DNA of 64,000 bases from Torreya grandis (taxonomy: Eukaryota; Streptophyta; Pinopsida; Cupressales; Taxaceae). Positions within the stretch are counted from its first letter, which is position 1. The number at the start of each line of letters is the position of its first letter. Below the pieces are notes generated by a model. That model was not told the origin of the DNA and did not search any database. It saw only the letters and a list, made by a program, of their open reading frames with translations. A program made the position numbers and the translations under genes. Location: contig JARHVA010000001.1 of the NCBI GenBank assembly GCA_037957365.1, positions 16,273,001-16,337,000 on the forward strand, written 5' to 3'. Of the stretch, positions 1 to 11,699 are shown piece by piece.

Positions 1-1
1 C

Positions 2-1069
2 TCTTAGACTCCTAATGACAAATGGGACACCTTAGAAAATTTATTTAGGAAGCTTGAAGAGATAAGAGGTCATGAGCTCAAAAATGAACTCATAAGTCTA
101 AGTCCTAGTAACTTTGACACCCTACAGGACTTCTTCACTAAGTTTAAGGCCCTTAGATTGCAATTGAAAGAATGTGGGATAGAGAATAAAGATTATCAGC
201 TTATACTTTATATTCTCACAAAGTTAGGTCCAAGCTATTCAGTCTTTGTCTCCACTTTCTATGCCACAAAAAGTGTCCTTGGCACTACATGGAAAATGCC
301 TTCTTTGGATTCATTCATTGCCAACTTGACTAGGGAGAAAGATAAGCTAATTCAAATGGGCACAGTGAAGTCTACTCAACCCCAAGCTTTGATAGCTATA
401 AATTATAAGGATGAGACTTCAACAAAGGAGAAGAAGAAAAAGAACAAGGACCAGGAAAAGAAGAAAGAAAACACCAATCCTACCAAAAACAACACTAAGA
501 CTTCCTCTTCCAATGCTAAACCTAAGAAGGAAAAGGTTAAGTGTGCCTATTATAAAAAGACAGGGCATGATGAACACAAATGCATGAAGAAACAAATAGA
601 TCACCTAACTCATCTTCTAGAGAAGAACAACATAGGTGTTCATGAGTCCATCAAGCAGAATTCATCTACCCAAGATTCTACTAAGGCAAAAGGCAAGGGT
701 AAGGAGAAAGAAAAGGGCAAGGCCCTTGTAGCAAATACAACTTCTACATCTTCATGGGTCATAGACTCAGGTGCTTCTCACCACATGGGCTCTTCACTAG
801 TTGAGTTTTCATTTTTAGAGCCTTGTAGCATGACTTTAATTAGTTTGGGTGATAACACATCAATTTCTATTATAGGGAGAGGGTCAGTTGAAATGGAAGG
901 AGAAACATTCAATAATGTTATAAGTGTTCCTTCTCTTTCAACCAATCTCCTATCAGTGTATCAAATCACTCACATTGGTCGAGGTATGAGAGTTGAGTTT
1001 TTACCAAATTTAGTGGCTATCAAGGAGTTGCATAGTGATACTATAGTGGTAGTGGGAAGGGTAGATCAC
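2..1069 (+). pseudogene. copia-1 gag and protease region
   Basis: Capsid/nucleocapsid and protease part of the polyprotein. The gag core reads through LENLFRKLEEIRG (about 35-73) and FFTKFKALRLQLKECGI (about 131-181). A Lys-rich stretch (425-540) precedes a zinc knuckle CAYYKKTGHDEHKC at 542-583, in which the second Cys is Tyr. A second Lys-rich block follows (680-730). The aspartic protease motif WVIDSGASHHM is intact at about 755-787. The only stop before 1070 is TAG at 5-7, unlike the heavily interrupted pol that follows. The zinc knuckle would bind packaged RNA and the protease would cut the polyprotein. The true start lies outside the window. Confidence 0.88.
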
Positions 1070-2330
1070 TAAGCTAGGTTATACACCTTCTCACATTTTA
1101 CATCAGACTCTTCTCCAATAGCATTGCTAACTCATTTAGATGGAGTTAGCAAATTGTGGCATGAGTAGTTTGGCCACCTTAACTATCGCTACCTTGAGCA
1201 ACTTTGCAAACATGACATGGTCATTAGCTTGCCTCGTGTTTAATTCTCAAAAAGGCTTTGTGAAGAGTGTTCCCTTGGGAAGCATCTCGAAGCCAAATTT
1301 GATAAAGGTAAAGCTTGGAGGGCTTCACAACCTTTGGAGTTAGTCCATAGTGATGTATTGGGACCCTTTCCCAAACCATATTTCACAAGGGCCAAGTACA
1401 CCCTCACTTTCATTGATGATTTTTCTAGGTACACTTAGATATATTTTCTCAAACAAAACTCTAAAGTGTTTGAAAATTTTCTAGACTTCAAGGCTCTTGT
1501 TGAGAAATAGAGTGAGAAAACCATCAAGGTTCTTTGAATTGATAATGGAGGGGAGTATGTAGGCATCAGGTTTGAGTTGTTTTGCACCATGAAGGGAATT
1601 GATTTGTAGTGCACAGTCACTTACAGTCCTTCATAGAATGGGGTTGCAAAAAGAAAGAATAGGTTCATGAAAGAGATGGGTAGCTGTATGATTCACTCCA
1701 AATCCTTAACACCACAGTACTAGGTCAAAGCCATCAATTGTGCTTGCTACATTCAAAATAGGGTTCCTCACAAAGCTTTGAAAGGGATAACACCCTTTGA
1801 AGCTTGGCATAAAAAGAAACCTGATGTTGAGCATCTTAGAGTTTTTGGATCCCCAACCATCTCTCACATTCTGAAGAAGAAATGCAAAGCTATGGAACGT
1901 CAGTCCAAGCCTTGCATCTTTGTAAGATATCTGGATGGTATTAAGGGATATCACCTTTTAGATCTAGTCACTCATGAGTTATTCATTGAGAGAAGTGTCC
2001 ATTTTTAGGAGAGTCCTAGAGACTCAATACTTGACACTTCTCCTTCATTGGATCTACTTCTTCATGATGATTCCTCGTTAGATTCAAATCAGCCACAGTA
2101 GGATCTTAAGCCAGAGTCATCTTCTTCTTCTTTGAGTTCAGACAGTGAGGACAGTGATGCAGAGTCATCCACCTCTAGTCAGTCAGAGGATGAGGAGTTA
2201 GCACCTGACTCACACACTTTTGGGCCACTTTGGGCTACAAAGACACTTGAGAGTGCTGGCACTTGGGCAGAAGATCTCGTAGATGATAGACATACTAGGG
2301 GGGATTTTTAGAGAGATCCACATGCCTTCT
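1070..2330 (+). pseudogene. copia-1 integrase region and acidic linker
   Basis: Same frame as gag. The N-terminal zinc-binding part shows LWHE, a stop, then FGHLNY (1154-1183) and CEECSLGKH (1259-1285). The catalytic core has HSDVLGPF (about 1346-1370), IDNGGEYVG (about 1538-1564) and, past a stop, NGVAKRKNR; in this family the third motif normally reads NG-x-AERKNR, so the catalytic Glu has probably become Lys. A clean stretch (1778-2008) covers the C-terminal half. From 2010 to 2330 comes a Ser/Asp/Glu-rich linker with repeated TCT and TCA codons, typical of the integrase-RT spacer. Stops lie at 1070, 1166, 1241, 1436, 1508, 1535, 1607, 1634, 1721, 2006, 2099 and 2309. Confidence 0.87.
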
Positions 2331-3880
2331 TTGCTTTAGTTTTAGATCCATAGACTTTTTGAGAGGCATCGGGGGTACCTGAGTGGGATAATGCTATGGA
2401 GAAAGAATATTCTTCCTTAATCAAAAATAACACTTGGGATTTGACTTCAATTCCTAAGGGAAGAAAGATAGTTTGATGTAGGTGGATATATCAGACCAAG
2501 TTTGTAGTAGATGGGTCAATTGATAAGTATAAGGTGCAACTGGTTGCCAAGGGTTTCTCACAGGTGGCAGGCATTGACTACTCAGAGACCTTTCCACCCA
2601 TTGCAAAGATGACTTCTATCTAACTCACCTTGGCTATTGCCACAGCACATGGTTGGGATGTGCACTAGATGGATGTGAAGAGTGCCTTTCTTCACGGAGA
2701 CCTAGAGGAGGAGATCTACATGGAGCAGCTACCAAGATTTGTTTAGGATTCTTTCTTAGTATGTAGACTTAGTAAATCTATCTATGGCCTCAAACATGCC
2801 CCTCAGGCTTGGTATGCCAAGATGGATTCTTTCCTTCTCACAACGGGTTTCACTAGGTACCATTCTGATCCCAATGTCTACTTCTTGTGACAAGATGATT
2901 CGCTCTTGATTTTGGTTCTATATGTTGATGACCTTTTGATCACTGGGAGTTCTTCATTATCTATTTTAGTGGTAAAGGCATCTCTTCAGGATAGATTTGA
3001 CATGATAGACTTGGGTTTGTTACACTACTTCCTTGGCATCGAGATCTCACAGTTAGATTCAAGGATTTCTCTTGCACAGCCTAAGTATGCTTTCGACTTA
3101 TTGGCTCGATTTCACATGGCTAATTGCAAGCCATCTTTGACTCCATTTCTATCAAGAGTCAAGCTTGAGGCTGATTGTTATTCACCACTGATTGATGCCA
3201 CTCAGTATCACCAACTTGTTGGTAGTCTCATCTACTTGACTCACACCAGGCCTGACATATCATATACAGTGGGACTTGTCTCTAAATTCATGCAAGAACC
3301 TCATGAGCTGCATTAGAAAGTAGCTAAGAGGATCTTGCATTAGATACAGGGTTCATAGAGATATGGGATTCATTACAGATTTGGCACAGAGGTTGACTTG
3401 GTTTGATATATAGATTTAGACTGGGTTAGTGATTCACAGACTCACAAGTCCACTTCTAGTTATAGTTTCTCTCTAGGTTTTGGTCTTATCAATTGGTCTA
3501 GCAAGAAGCAAAATGCTATTGCTATATCATCCACAGAGGTAGAGTATAGGGGAGCTGTTAATGTAGCTATTGAGGTGATTTGGCTTCAAGGGATTCTTTC
3601 TAAGTTTGGCATTCCCATCAAGCAGCCCACCATCATCTATTATGACAACCAGAGTACCATTCAGATTTGCAAGAATCTAATTCAGCACCAGTAGACCAAA
3701 CACATAGAGATTCACATGTATTTCATTTAGGAGCTTATTCATAGTCAGGTCATTGACTTGATATTTTGCCAGTCTTCAGAGCAAGTTGCAGACATCTTCA
3801 CTAAACCTTTCACCGAGAGCAAGTTCATTAATCTACGAGCTCTTCTTGGGGTGTGGTCTACATCGATAGTAGCATCATCT
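2331..3880 (+). pseudogene. copia-1 reverse transcriptase and RNase H
   Basis: RT begins near the WDNAMEKEY-like segment (about 2388) and contains the catalytic motif YVDDLLITGS at about 2921-2950, intact. The RT thumb segment GSLIYLTHTRPDISY is at about 3222-3266. RNase H follows with DW at 3420-3425, SSKKQNAIAISSTEVEYRG (about 3497-3553, holding the catalytic Glu), YYDNQST (about 3637-3657) and TKPFTESKFINLR near the end (about 3800-3840). Stops in frame lie at 2351, 2360, 2474, 2621, 2666, 2744, 2888, 3314, 3341, 3356, 3404, 3692 and 3728. The longest uninterrupted stretch is 2906-3316. The enzyme would copy element RNA into DNA, but this copy cannot make it. Confidence 0.92.
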
Positions 3881-4070
3881 TCAGGGGGGCCTTCTAGCCT
3901 CTTATTTTCTTTTATGTCTCTCTTTTAGGGGGGAGTTTTTTCCTACGGGTTTTCTCCTTTTCTCTATCTCATGGGAGATTACTTTTGTACATGGGTACCT
4001 CATCAAGCCTAGTTGTTGGGACCCATTTTATATTTCCACACTACCCACCTAAGTTGTGCTTATGGGGGGG

Positions 4071-4522
4071 TATTAGTATAGATTTTTATTTTTTCCTATT
4101 TATTAATTAGAGAAATTGTATTTCTTGTGCATACATGGAGTTTTCCGACATTTTGTAGGATATGCTAGCTTATGTGGAGGTGTGTGTCATAGGTGTCATA
4201 AGAATGTCATAAGTAACTCCCTTGATGAGAGTTACTTCTCTATTCTTAGCACCTTGTCACCACCTTTCATGGAGGAGTTACTGTCTATTCTTGGGGTGCC
4301 TTGTCCACCTTTTGAGGAGGAGTTACTTTCGTACTCTCCTATATGTATTCCTCACTTTGGCCTTCTCATGCTAATTTTAGATTTAGTTTTCTCCATTTTG
4401 TCTTGTGCAATTTCTCTTATTGTGTTATTTTAAAATTGCTTTAGCATCTATATGGTGTGCACTTGCTTCAACTTGTGTGATCACATCTCCATTGCACTCA
4501 TATTATCTAAATTTTAGCAACA
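4071..4522 (+). repeat. probable 3' LTR of copia-1
   Basis: It starts TATTAG directly after seven Gs (4064-4070), the expected position of a 3' LTR after the polypurine tract; copia LTRs usually begin TGTTAG, so a G-to-A change is likely. A candidate end GCAACA is at 4517-4522. A TATA-like CCTATAAAAG lies just beyond (4527-4536), so the LTR could instead extend further right. The 5' copy is outside the window, so neither length nor target-site duplication can be checked. Confidence 0.5.
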
Positions 4523-5318
4523 ACTCCTATAAAAGCACTATATGACTTCCTTTTCTTATGTACAGCCTACAATGAGGTGTCAAATGGATGAGTCATGGTC
4601 TAGAAATAGGTTTTATATTTCTAAGAAATGGAGCAAAAGTTATAAAACCATACAAAAACCATACACCTATCCAATTACAGCAAAAAGACCAGCCTACCAG
4701 TTTTTGCCCAAATGGGTTGTATGGCTTGGTCAAAAAATGAAAATTCAAGATTTTTTGAATTCCTTATTAAATTTTCTTTTCAATGAATATTTGGTTTAGT
4801 AATTTTGAATAATTAAGTATCCTAAAATAATTAGACAATTTCACAATTCTTAAGAAATTTTTTGAGAAGAAAGCCAAAACATGAGAGAGAAAAATAAAAT
4901 TTTAAAATTTAGTAATGAACTAATAATTTGGCTTGTGATAAAATGAAATTAATTGAAAAATTGTAGGGATGAGAATTTTAACTAAAACTTCAAGCTCTAA
5001 AACCATGTAAAAGCTGGTTGGAGATACACAGGACCCAAAGATCAATCTAGATGAGAAATCCCAAAATAAGAACCTGCAAGAATAATTAAGAATGAATAAA
5101 CATATTTATTCATACATACCAAAATTATAGTTGATGTTCTTAAATTCACTCTCAGCAATCTATCAGATTACAATAATATATAGATCAAATAGTTTGTGAA
5201 ATGGAAAACAAACTATTTGTTGTAGGTATGTAAAAAGAGAAAACTGATTAAAATTAGTTTTCAATTTTATGTACAAATAAATAAATATTGTTGAGAAGTC
5301 TCAACAGTAAAATAACTA

Positions 5319-5391
5319 ATTACCTAGGTAACCAATATCTACCCTAGGTAATAATAAACTTACCATAGGTAAAAACAACTACCTAGATAAG
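5319..5391. repeat. four 20-bp-spaced TACCTAGGTA-like repeats
   Basis: TACCTAGGTA occurs at 5321, with variants at about 5340, 5361 and 5380, so the units are about 20 bp apart. Each core is palindromic or nearly so. Just upstream (5289-5306) TGTTGAGA and TCTCAACA form an 8-bp perfect stem with a 2-base loop. Confidence 0.7.
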
Positions 5392-5834
5392 CTTATACAT
5401 TATTCTAACATTATGAAGACCAATTGATTTATTATAATTAAAAATATTTTTTTAATTATTTTTCAATCCTGTGTATGACAAGGAGGTAGAATTTTTTTGT
5501 TTGGATTACTTTGGAGGTCTGACTCTCATTCAAAACACTTCAGAATAATTTCAAAACATCTTTGGACCCTCTTAGAATAACTCATGTTTTTTTTCAAGTA
5601 TTGAAATCTTTCTCAGTCATAAGGGCTTCATAATCAACTCGACAAAATTCAAAACATTGATTTCTTGGTCAAAATCTATTTTTTTAAATTCCTTCTTTAT
5701 TACAAAAAAAACCCAGAAGATTGGAACAATTTTAAAAAAATTTGAAGACCTGTGTAAGTTTATGGGAGCACTTTTTCATCTACAGGACCGTCATATTCAT
5801 GGCTGGAAGTTTACATAGGTAAGTAATTTTTTTT

Positions 5835-5835
5835 T

Positions 5836-5879
<44 letters not shown>

Positions 5880-5880
5880 A
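5835..5880. repeat. (TA)n microsatellite inside a perfect palindrome
   Basis: TTTGAA, then an unbroken TA tract, then TTCAAA. The whole stretch is its own reverse complement and could form a cruciform. A poly-T run precedes it. Confidence 0.9.
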
Positions 5881-6074
5881 TATTTCATGTAAATGTGGGT
5901 GGGCCCCACCTTTCTTTAAAACCCATTTTTTAATCAAAAATTTAAAATTAGTAATTTTTTATTTACTTTTCCTTTTTACATGCACGTATTAATTATTGTC
6001 TTATATATTTCTAAAAAAAAAAAAAATTAAAAAGGTATAAATATTGATTAGTGCTTGTATTATTTTGAAAAGCT

Positions 6075-6180
6075 TCTTAGAAGAGTTGGTGGTCTATCTC
6101 TTTCCTAGATCTTACAACTAAGGAGGTCCCATGTTCAAAACCCCCTAAATCAATCTTTTTTAACTTGGTCAAAAAAAAAT
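6075..6180 (+). other. possible tRNA-derived SINE-like fragment
   Basis: A box-B-like TGTTCAAAACCCC (6132-6144) lies about 50 bp downstream of a box-A-like AGTTGGTGGTC (about 6083-6093), followed by a T-rich tail with TTGGTCAAAA. A similar arrangement is at 11401-11495. It does not fold as a good tRNA and no poly(A) tail or target duplication is clear. Confidence 0.3.
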
Positions 6181-6889
6181 CTCAAATTTAGTTTATTTTG
6201 AAATTCATTTTTGGTTCAGTATTAACTTTTCTCGTGTGTTAAACACCTAACCTTTCATTTAATTCTTTAACTTTCGGCCTAGTGAATATTTTTTTGATAA
6301 ATATAGTCATGTAACCAATCGATCTATAGGTTTTTGCATGTTATGGATGCATTGGAGTGGTCCATTTTTTATTTTATATCTTCCTATTTTAGTTTTTACA
6401 CCTTTTTAAATAATAGTGTTTAAGTGGTCATTTTGAGTGCGATTCTTTTGACACTTAGATTAGTGCAATTTTAATTCAATTTTTTGTAGTGTTTAGCATC
6501 TAAATTATATAATTAAGTATATTTTCATGTGAAATTCAATTTATATTGAAAAATAGTTCAAAAATTCATTTAAAAAATGTTAATTTGTTAAATTATACTT
6601 TTTTTAGTGTATTTATATGACATGATACTCTATTTTGTCACAAATTTTCACAAATTTCTTACATTGTCTAACATTAAATTGAACATTAATTATGTGTTTA
6701 CACTTTCAAATTTTTTTACTATCAAATTAAGTTAAAATTCATACAATTTTTTTTTTTTTAAGCATTTGTTTATTATCCTATTTAAAGGTAAGTTATGGCA
6801 ATTTAAGGAAAATAACTATAATATATGGAAAATTTATGTTAAATCCAAATATATGGCCTTCAAGTTATGTAATGTTATCATTGGGATTG

Positions 6890-9800
6890 AAAAGTTTCTT
6901 TATAGATGACATATGACCCTTGATCTTACCAATGTATTTCAACAAAAATTATAAGAAGTTATGTCTATTATCTTGCGAAGTGTTAAGAATGAATTCCTTC
7001 TCTACATTGGTAATCAAGAGTCTCCTAGAGATGATTAGAAACTCTTTGAATCCATGCATGAAGGCACTCATCTCTCAAAGATTATTAAGTTAATCTTTGA
7101 ATTGCTAACTATACCTATGAAAGGTGATGAGAAAGTTGTGAATCTTTTTGCTAAATTTAAAAATATTAAAGCTCAATTAGATGAATTTAATTGTAATTTT
7201 ATTTAAGATCAATTGATTTATTTTATTATTTGGTTAAATACTCATGAAAAATTTAGAAATTTTATTTCAATTTTGAATTCTAAGTATCAAATTAAGTAAG
7301 ATATCCTTGACCTTACCACTTTGTCTACTCTCATGATTCAAGAAGAGTAACTTATGACAAATTTTGATTCTAAAGAGAATGCCACTTAGGCACTTCTCAC
7401 ATTAAATAATGTTTTGTATAACACTAAAAACTATAAATCTAACCTTAATTTTGTTAAAGGTAAATATAAGAAAAATAAATCTAGTAATGAGAATAATAAA
7501 CCTAAGTTTAATGAAAATTATAATTTATGTGATAAATTTGATCATAAGATGGAAACCTATTATAAAAATAAGAATAAAAATAACAATCAAACTTATAAAA
7601 ATAACAAAGAGAAGAAATCTAATCAAAACAAGTAGAAGAATCAAAACTCTAATCAAAATAACAATCAAGATTTAAATGTTATTATTTTATATGTTGTTTT
7701 AATTATTTCAAATGAAAATGAGTGGATCTTAGATAGTGGTGTATAGCACCATGTGACATGATTATCTAATATTTTGTGTGATTAGAGAGATATCTATGAA
7801 AGAATTTACTTAGAAGATAATTTCTTTTTAGAAACAACTAAATAGGGAAAAGCAATATTTTCAAATGTTACTTTAAATGATGTTTTCTATGTACCTAAGC
7901 TTAAATAGAATTTATTATCTTTTTTTCAACTCACAAAATATAATTTCATTGTAATATTACTTAAATATCATTGATCCATTAGAAATCAATTTGGTTCTTT
8001 GATTGTTAATGTGTTCAAAATAATGGTTTATATATCTTATCTCTTTCCTCTGCATATTTTTTTCATCGCATAGTAAGAATGAATCTCAATTATAGAATTA
8101 AAGATTAGGACATGTTAATTTTATAAGTTTATATGATATATCTGAAAATAATATTATTGTTTAAATTCCTTCTATCCCCTCTCATCATGAAATTTGTGAG
8201 GGTTTCTTATGTCGTAATCAACATATTAACCCCTTTTACAAGAATCATGATGCGAATTCCTCCCATCCTTTAGAATTGATTCATAGTTATGTTGTAGGAA
8301 CTCTTGAAGTTGTATCTATTAATGGTTATTTTTATTCTATTACTTTTATTGATGATTACACTAGAATTATATGGTCTATTTTTGTTAAAAAAATTGATGT
8401 ATTATCTAAATTTAAAGAATTTAAAGCTAATATTGAAAATGCATCTGATTTTTATTAAGAGATTAAGAACTGATAATGGTGATAAATATGTTAGTAAATA
8501 ATTTTATTATTTTATCATTAGTTATGGTATTCAAAGGGAACTAACAACTCCCTATTCTCCTCAACAAAATAGTATTGCTGAAAGGGAAAACTGTGCCATC
8601 ATAGAAATTGCTAGAACAATGGTGCAATCTATAAATATTCTTAACTTTTTATGGGTTGAAATCATGAATAATGTTGTGCATATTATAAATAGATTCCCTA
8701 CTAAATATTTGCATCTTTATACCCCTTTATAAATTTGGTTTAAAAATAAACTTAGTGTCATTCATCTCAAGATTAGTCATGCTTCTATTTTTGTTCCTAA
8801 AGTTAAGAGAAAGAAGCTTGATTCTACTTCTTATTATTGCATTTTTTGTAGGTTATAGAGGTAAGATAAAAGGTTTAAGAGTGTATAATCCTTCTAAAAA
8901 TCATATCATTGAGAATATGAATGTTATTATTCTCTAAAATCCTTTTGTGAGTCCTTTATGGATCCTCCTTAGTGTTATTATGTCGATGAACTTGACTCTC
9001 ATGTTTCCCATTATAATGAAATGGATGCCCTTGAGAAACTTGATCTAGTTATACATAACTTAGAGTCTGAGGAAACCCTTGAGTTTCAAATTTAAGCTAA
9101 AAGACCTATATGGACAAAATTCCTAAATCAATATTATAATGTTGACAACCTTAGTAAATTAACTAGAAGTCAACCTTAGTAAATTAATTCATATCATGAA
9201 TTAATGACTGTAAGAATGTAAATGTCAATCATTTGAGGAAGTCACTTAAGATGATAGATGAAATGTTGTTACATAAGCTGAAGATAATGCCTTAATTAAA
9301 AATCAAACTTTGGATCTTGTCCTTCCTCTACTTAAAAGGTATATTGTCAATTTTAGGTGGCTTTATAAGATCAAATATAATTCAATTGGTAAAATTGATA
9401 ATTTTAAATCTATATTAGTTGCTTGAAAGTTTACTAAAAAACTCAGGATTGACTATGTTGAAACATTTACTCCTGTAACAAAAATAAGTACTATTAGACT
9501 TTTTATTGCTCTTACAACCCAAAATGATTGGGTTATCCACCAAATGGATGTCAAGAATACATTTCTAAATAGTGATTTATAAGAATAAATCTACATGATT
9601 CATCTTAAAGGTTTCACTAAACCTAATTGAGAACATTTTTTATGTAAGTTAAATAAATATTTATATGGTTTAAGATAAGCTCCTTGAACTTGGTGCTCTA
9701 AAATTACTTTTTTTTTCAAAGAATTGGGTTTTTATAATTACTACTCTGATAATGATCTCTTTGTTAAAGTTAAAATTATTCATTTGATTCTAATTGTATT

Positions 9801-10224
9801 ATATGTTGATGATTTGTTAATTATCGGTGATCTAACTAGTTTAATTCATAAATATAAGGATAAACTAAGTTAAATGTTTTAAATGACTAATTTAGTTATT
9901 CTACATATTTTTTTAAGAATGGTTATATTTTAGGACAAAAATTTAATTATTGTATCACAATCTCAATATACATGTAATCTTCTTGTTAAGTTTAAAACAC
10001 TTGATTATAAATCTTCTTCTACTCCTATTGAAGTTGGTGTTAAACTTGATCCAAACTCTGCATGTAAAAAAGCTAACCCTACTTTATATAGATAGCTTAT
10101 TGGAAGTTTGATTTATTTAACCATTACTAGGCTAGATATTTCATATGTTGTTAGTGTTGATTATAGATTTATGTAGAATATTTATTTAAATCATTGAAAA
10201 TTAGCAAAGATAATACTTAGGTAT
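6890..10224 (+). pseudogene. copia-2 gag-pol, 5' and middle part, truncated by element A
   Basis: Second Ty1/copia element. Gag runs from about 6890 to 7680 and ends in an Asn/Lys-rich tract; a degraded zinc knuckle (LCDKFDHKMETYYK) is near 7525-7567. Protease shows WILDSG at 7721-7738. Integrase shows CEGFLCRNQH (about 8197-8226), TFIDDYTRIIWSIFVKK (about 8342-8395) and, after a one-base frameshift near 8455, RTDNGDKY and PQQNSIAERE (about 8467-8587). RT shows FRWLYKIKYNSIGK (from about 9349), an intact YVDDLL at 9802-9819 and SLIYLTITRLDISY (about 10105-10146). Frames change several times and stops are common, so this copy is more eroded than copia-1. The frame breaks off in the thumb at an ILRY motif (about 10213-10224), where element A begins; it resumes at 26144. 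Confidence 0.9.
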
Positions 10225-10359
10225 TATATGCACCTAAATCCAATTGCTTCATTTAACATCACTAATATTACTATTCATCGACACCAACTTTACTTATCTA
10301 ATTTATGCCCTCTAATTCCATCTTAATATCACCCCCTTAACCTAATCCTAGTCATTTAT
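10225..10359 (+). repeat. Element A 5' LTR, first segment
   Basis: It begins near TATATGCACCTAAATCC and matches the start of the right LTR (25301 onwards) with scattered substitutions, including CACCCCCTTAA (10330-10340; matched near 25391). It is cut at CATTTAT by element B; the intact right copy reads straight from CATTTAT into CCCCC at this point. Confidence 0.88.
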
Positions 10360-10363
10360 TTTT

Positions 10364-10562
10364 TGGGATCATTTATTGATCCAAAGTATTTAGTTTTTTT
10401 ATTTTATTGTTATTATTTGAGTTTTACAGGTTATTTTCCCATTAGTTGGTTTTCTAGTTTTATAATCATCACAAGCTTTTATAGCTTGATCATTGTATAA
10501 AAATAAATAATTTTTCATTGAATAAAATTTTGATCTAATTCCTCCTTTCACCGATCTGATCA
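10364..10562 (+). repeat. Element B 5' LTR
   Basis: It starts TGGGATCATTTATTGATCC and ends GATCTGATCA, giving the usual TG...CA termini. The first 19 bases contain the inverted pair GGATCA/TGATCC flavoured GATC repeats. It aligns along its whole length with 13274-13474, with modest divergence by eye. Confidence 0.92.
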
Positions 10563-10563
10563 A

Positions 10564-10574
10564 TGGTATCAGAG
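10564..10574 (+). other. Element B primer binding site
   Basis: TGGTATCAGAG, complementary to the 3' end of initiator methionine tRNA as in most plant copia elements, one base after the LTR. Confidence 0.9.
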
Positions 10575-11699
10575 GGATGGTATAGGTGGAAAAAGTCATT
10601 TGGAAAGGAGAGAAAGCACTATCTAGATTAATATGGCTTGGCAAACTAAAGAGGAACACTAAAAAAATTTGTAAAGTACAAAATTATACAACCTTTATTT
10701 CACATTTTAAGTCTTTGAAACCTCAATTTCATATTATGAGTCTTTTAAATTTTTCCAAACCAAAATTTTGAGTATGTAAGCATTAAAATATATGTACGAC
10801 ATGACTAGAAAACTGGTTATTAATTGGATCAATTAAAGACTAAATCAGTGTAGTCAATAATAAGGATACATAAGCAAATATGAAGTCTTTGGTTTCATTT
10901 GTAGTCCAATATTTCATTGGGGTTATTTTTTCATTTATGGAATTATGATATAGAGTGTATAGCTTACATTGTCTTTTTAGATTAGAGATACCTAGTGGCC
11001 ATTTGTTATTGAAAACACATTTTGCACTGATTTTGCTAAGATTAAACTATGAAGTCTCAACACCAGTTAGAAAACCATCAAGTTTCAATATAGTACAGTC
11101 TCTTGAGGTAGATACCTTGTAAAAACAAATCTTTGTAGACCATAAGGCATTGAAAGCACTACACAAGTGATATAAAAACTAAAAATGATGTAATAAATAT
11201 AGGTCAAGTGAAGTTTATTTACCTATAGGCTCCACTGAAGAGAAGGTAATTTAATTTTCCATACAATCAAAAGACAAGTGTACCTTATTTTACATGCCAA
11301 GTAAAAATCCATTAGGGTGGAATAAATTTAATTGAAAAAAAAATGAAAAAACAAGCATTTTTCATCATATTTTGCCTCTATTTACTCAAATGTGTTCATA
11401 AGGAGGTGGATAGAGTAATTTTGTTAGTTAATTTAAATAGATAAATTTTAGGGTTCAAAACCCATTTAAATTAATTTATTTTGTCAAAATTATTTTTTGA
11501 CATTATTTTTATAAATAGAGTTATAATTATAAAACAAACAATGAAAGGACAAGCTAAAATAGAGAAATAAGTGTGTAAGTGGAGTTATAAGGTGTAAAAA
11601 AAAATTTACAAGTCCCAAGAATTATTTGTAAATCAGAATCTATTCAGGGTAAAGGCCAAACCCCAATAGCATTCTTCATTTTTTGTTTTCTCCTACACC
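10575..11699 (+). other. Element B leader, no gene seen
   Basis: About 1.1 kb between the PBS and the gag ATG. There is a short open stretch at 10586-10771 without known motif. A box-B-like GGTTCAAAACCC at about 11453-11464 resembles the SINE-like fragment at 6075-6180, so part of this leader may be a small insertion. Confidence 0.5.

Larger units (their letters stand above)
1..4522 (+). mobile_element. Ty1/copia element 1, 5' end outside window
   Basis: A copia-type LTR retrotransposon, identified by the order gag, protease, integrase, reverse transcriptase, RNase H on the plus strand, followed by a G-run and LTR-like sequence. Its 5' LTR and first gag codons lie before position 1. All coding domains lie in one reading frame (codons starting at position 2) from the left edge to about 3880; I could follow it without needing an indel. 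The frame has 26 internal stops. Downstream are two polypurine-like stretches (about 3883-3890 and 3927-3935) and a run of Gs at 4064-4070 just before the probable 3' LTR. The family assignment is secure; the LTR end is not. Confidence 0.92.
4523..6880. other. AT-rich spacer, no gene seen
   Basis: About 2.4 kb with no protein domain I recognise in either strand. It holds a TATA-like site, a perfect hairpin at 5289-5306, short 20-bp-spaced repeats, a TA palindrome and a possible SINE-like box, each listed separately. The short open frame at 4542-4799 has no recognisable motif and may be LTR or spacer sequence. The 5' LTR of copia-2 should lie near the right end but I could not find it. Confidence 0.5.

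Noticed and set aside
4542..4799. Small host gene of 85 codons
   Set aside because: No motif, next to an LTR end and TATA-like site; most likely U5 or spacer.
6075..6180. A tRNA gene
   Set aside because: Only box-like sequences; no acceptor or anticodon stem can be formed.
7409..7675. Ile/Lys-rich frame of 88 codons
   Set aside because: Out-of-frame reading of the Asn/Lys-rich tract of copia-2 gag.
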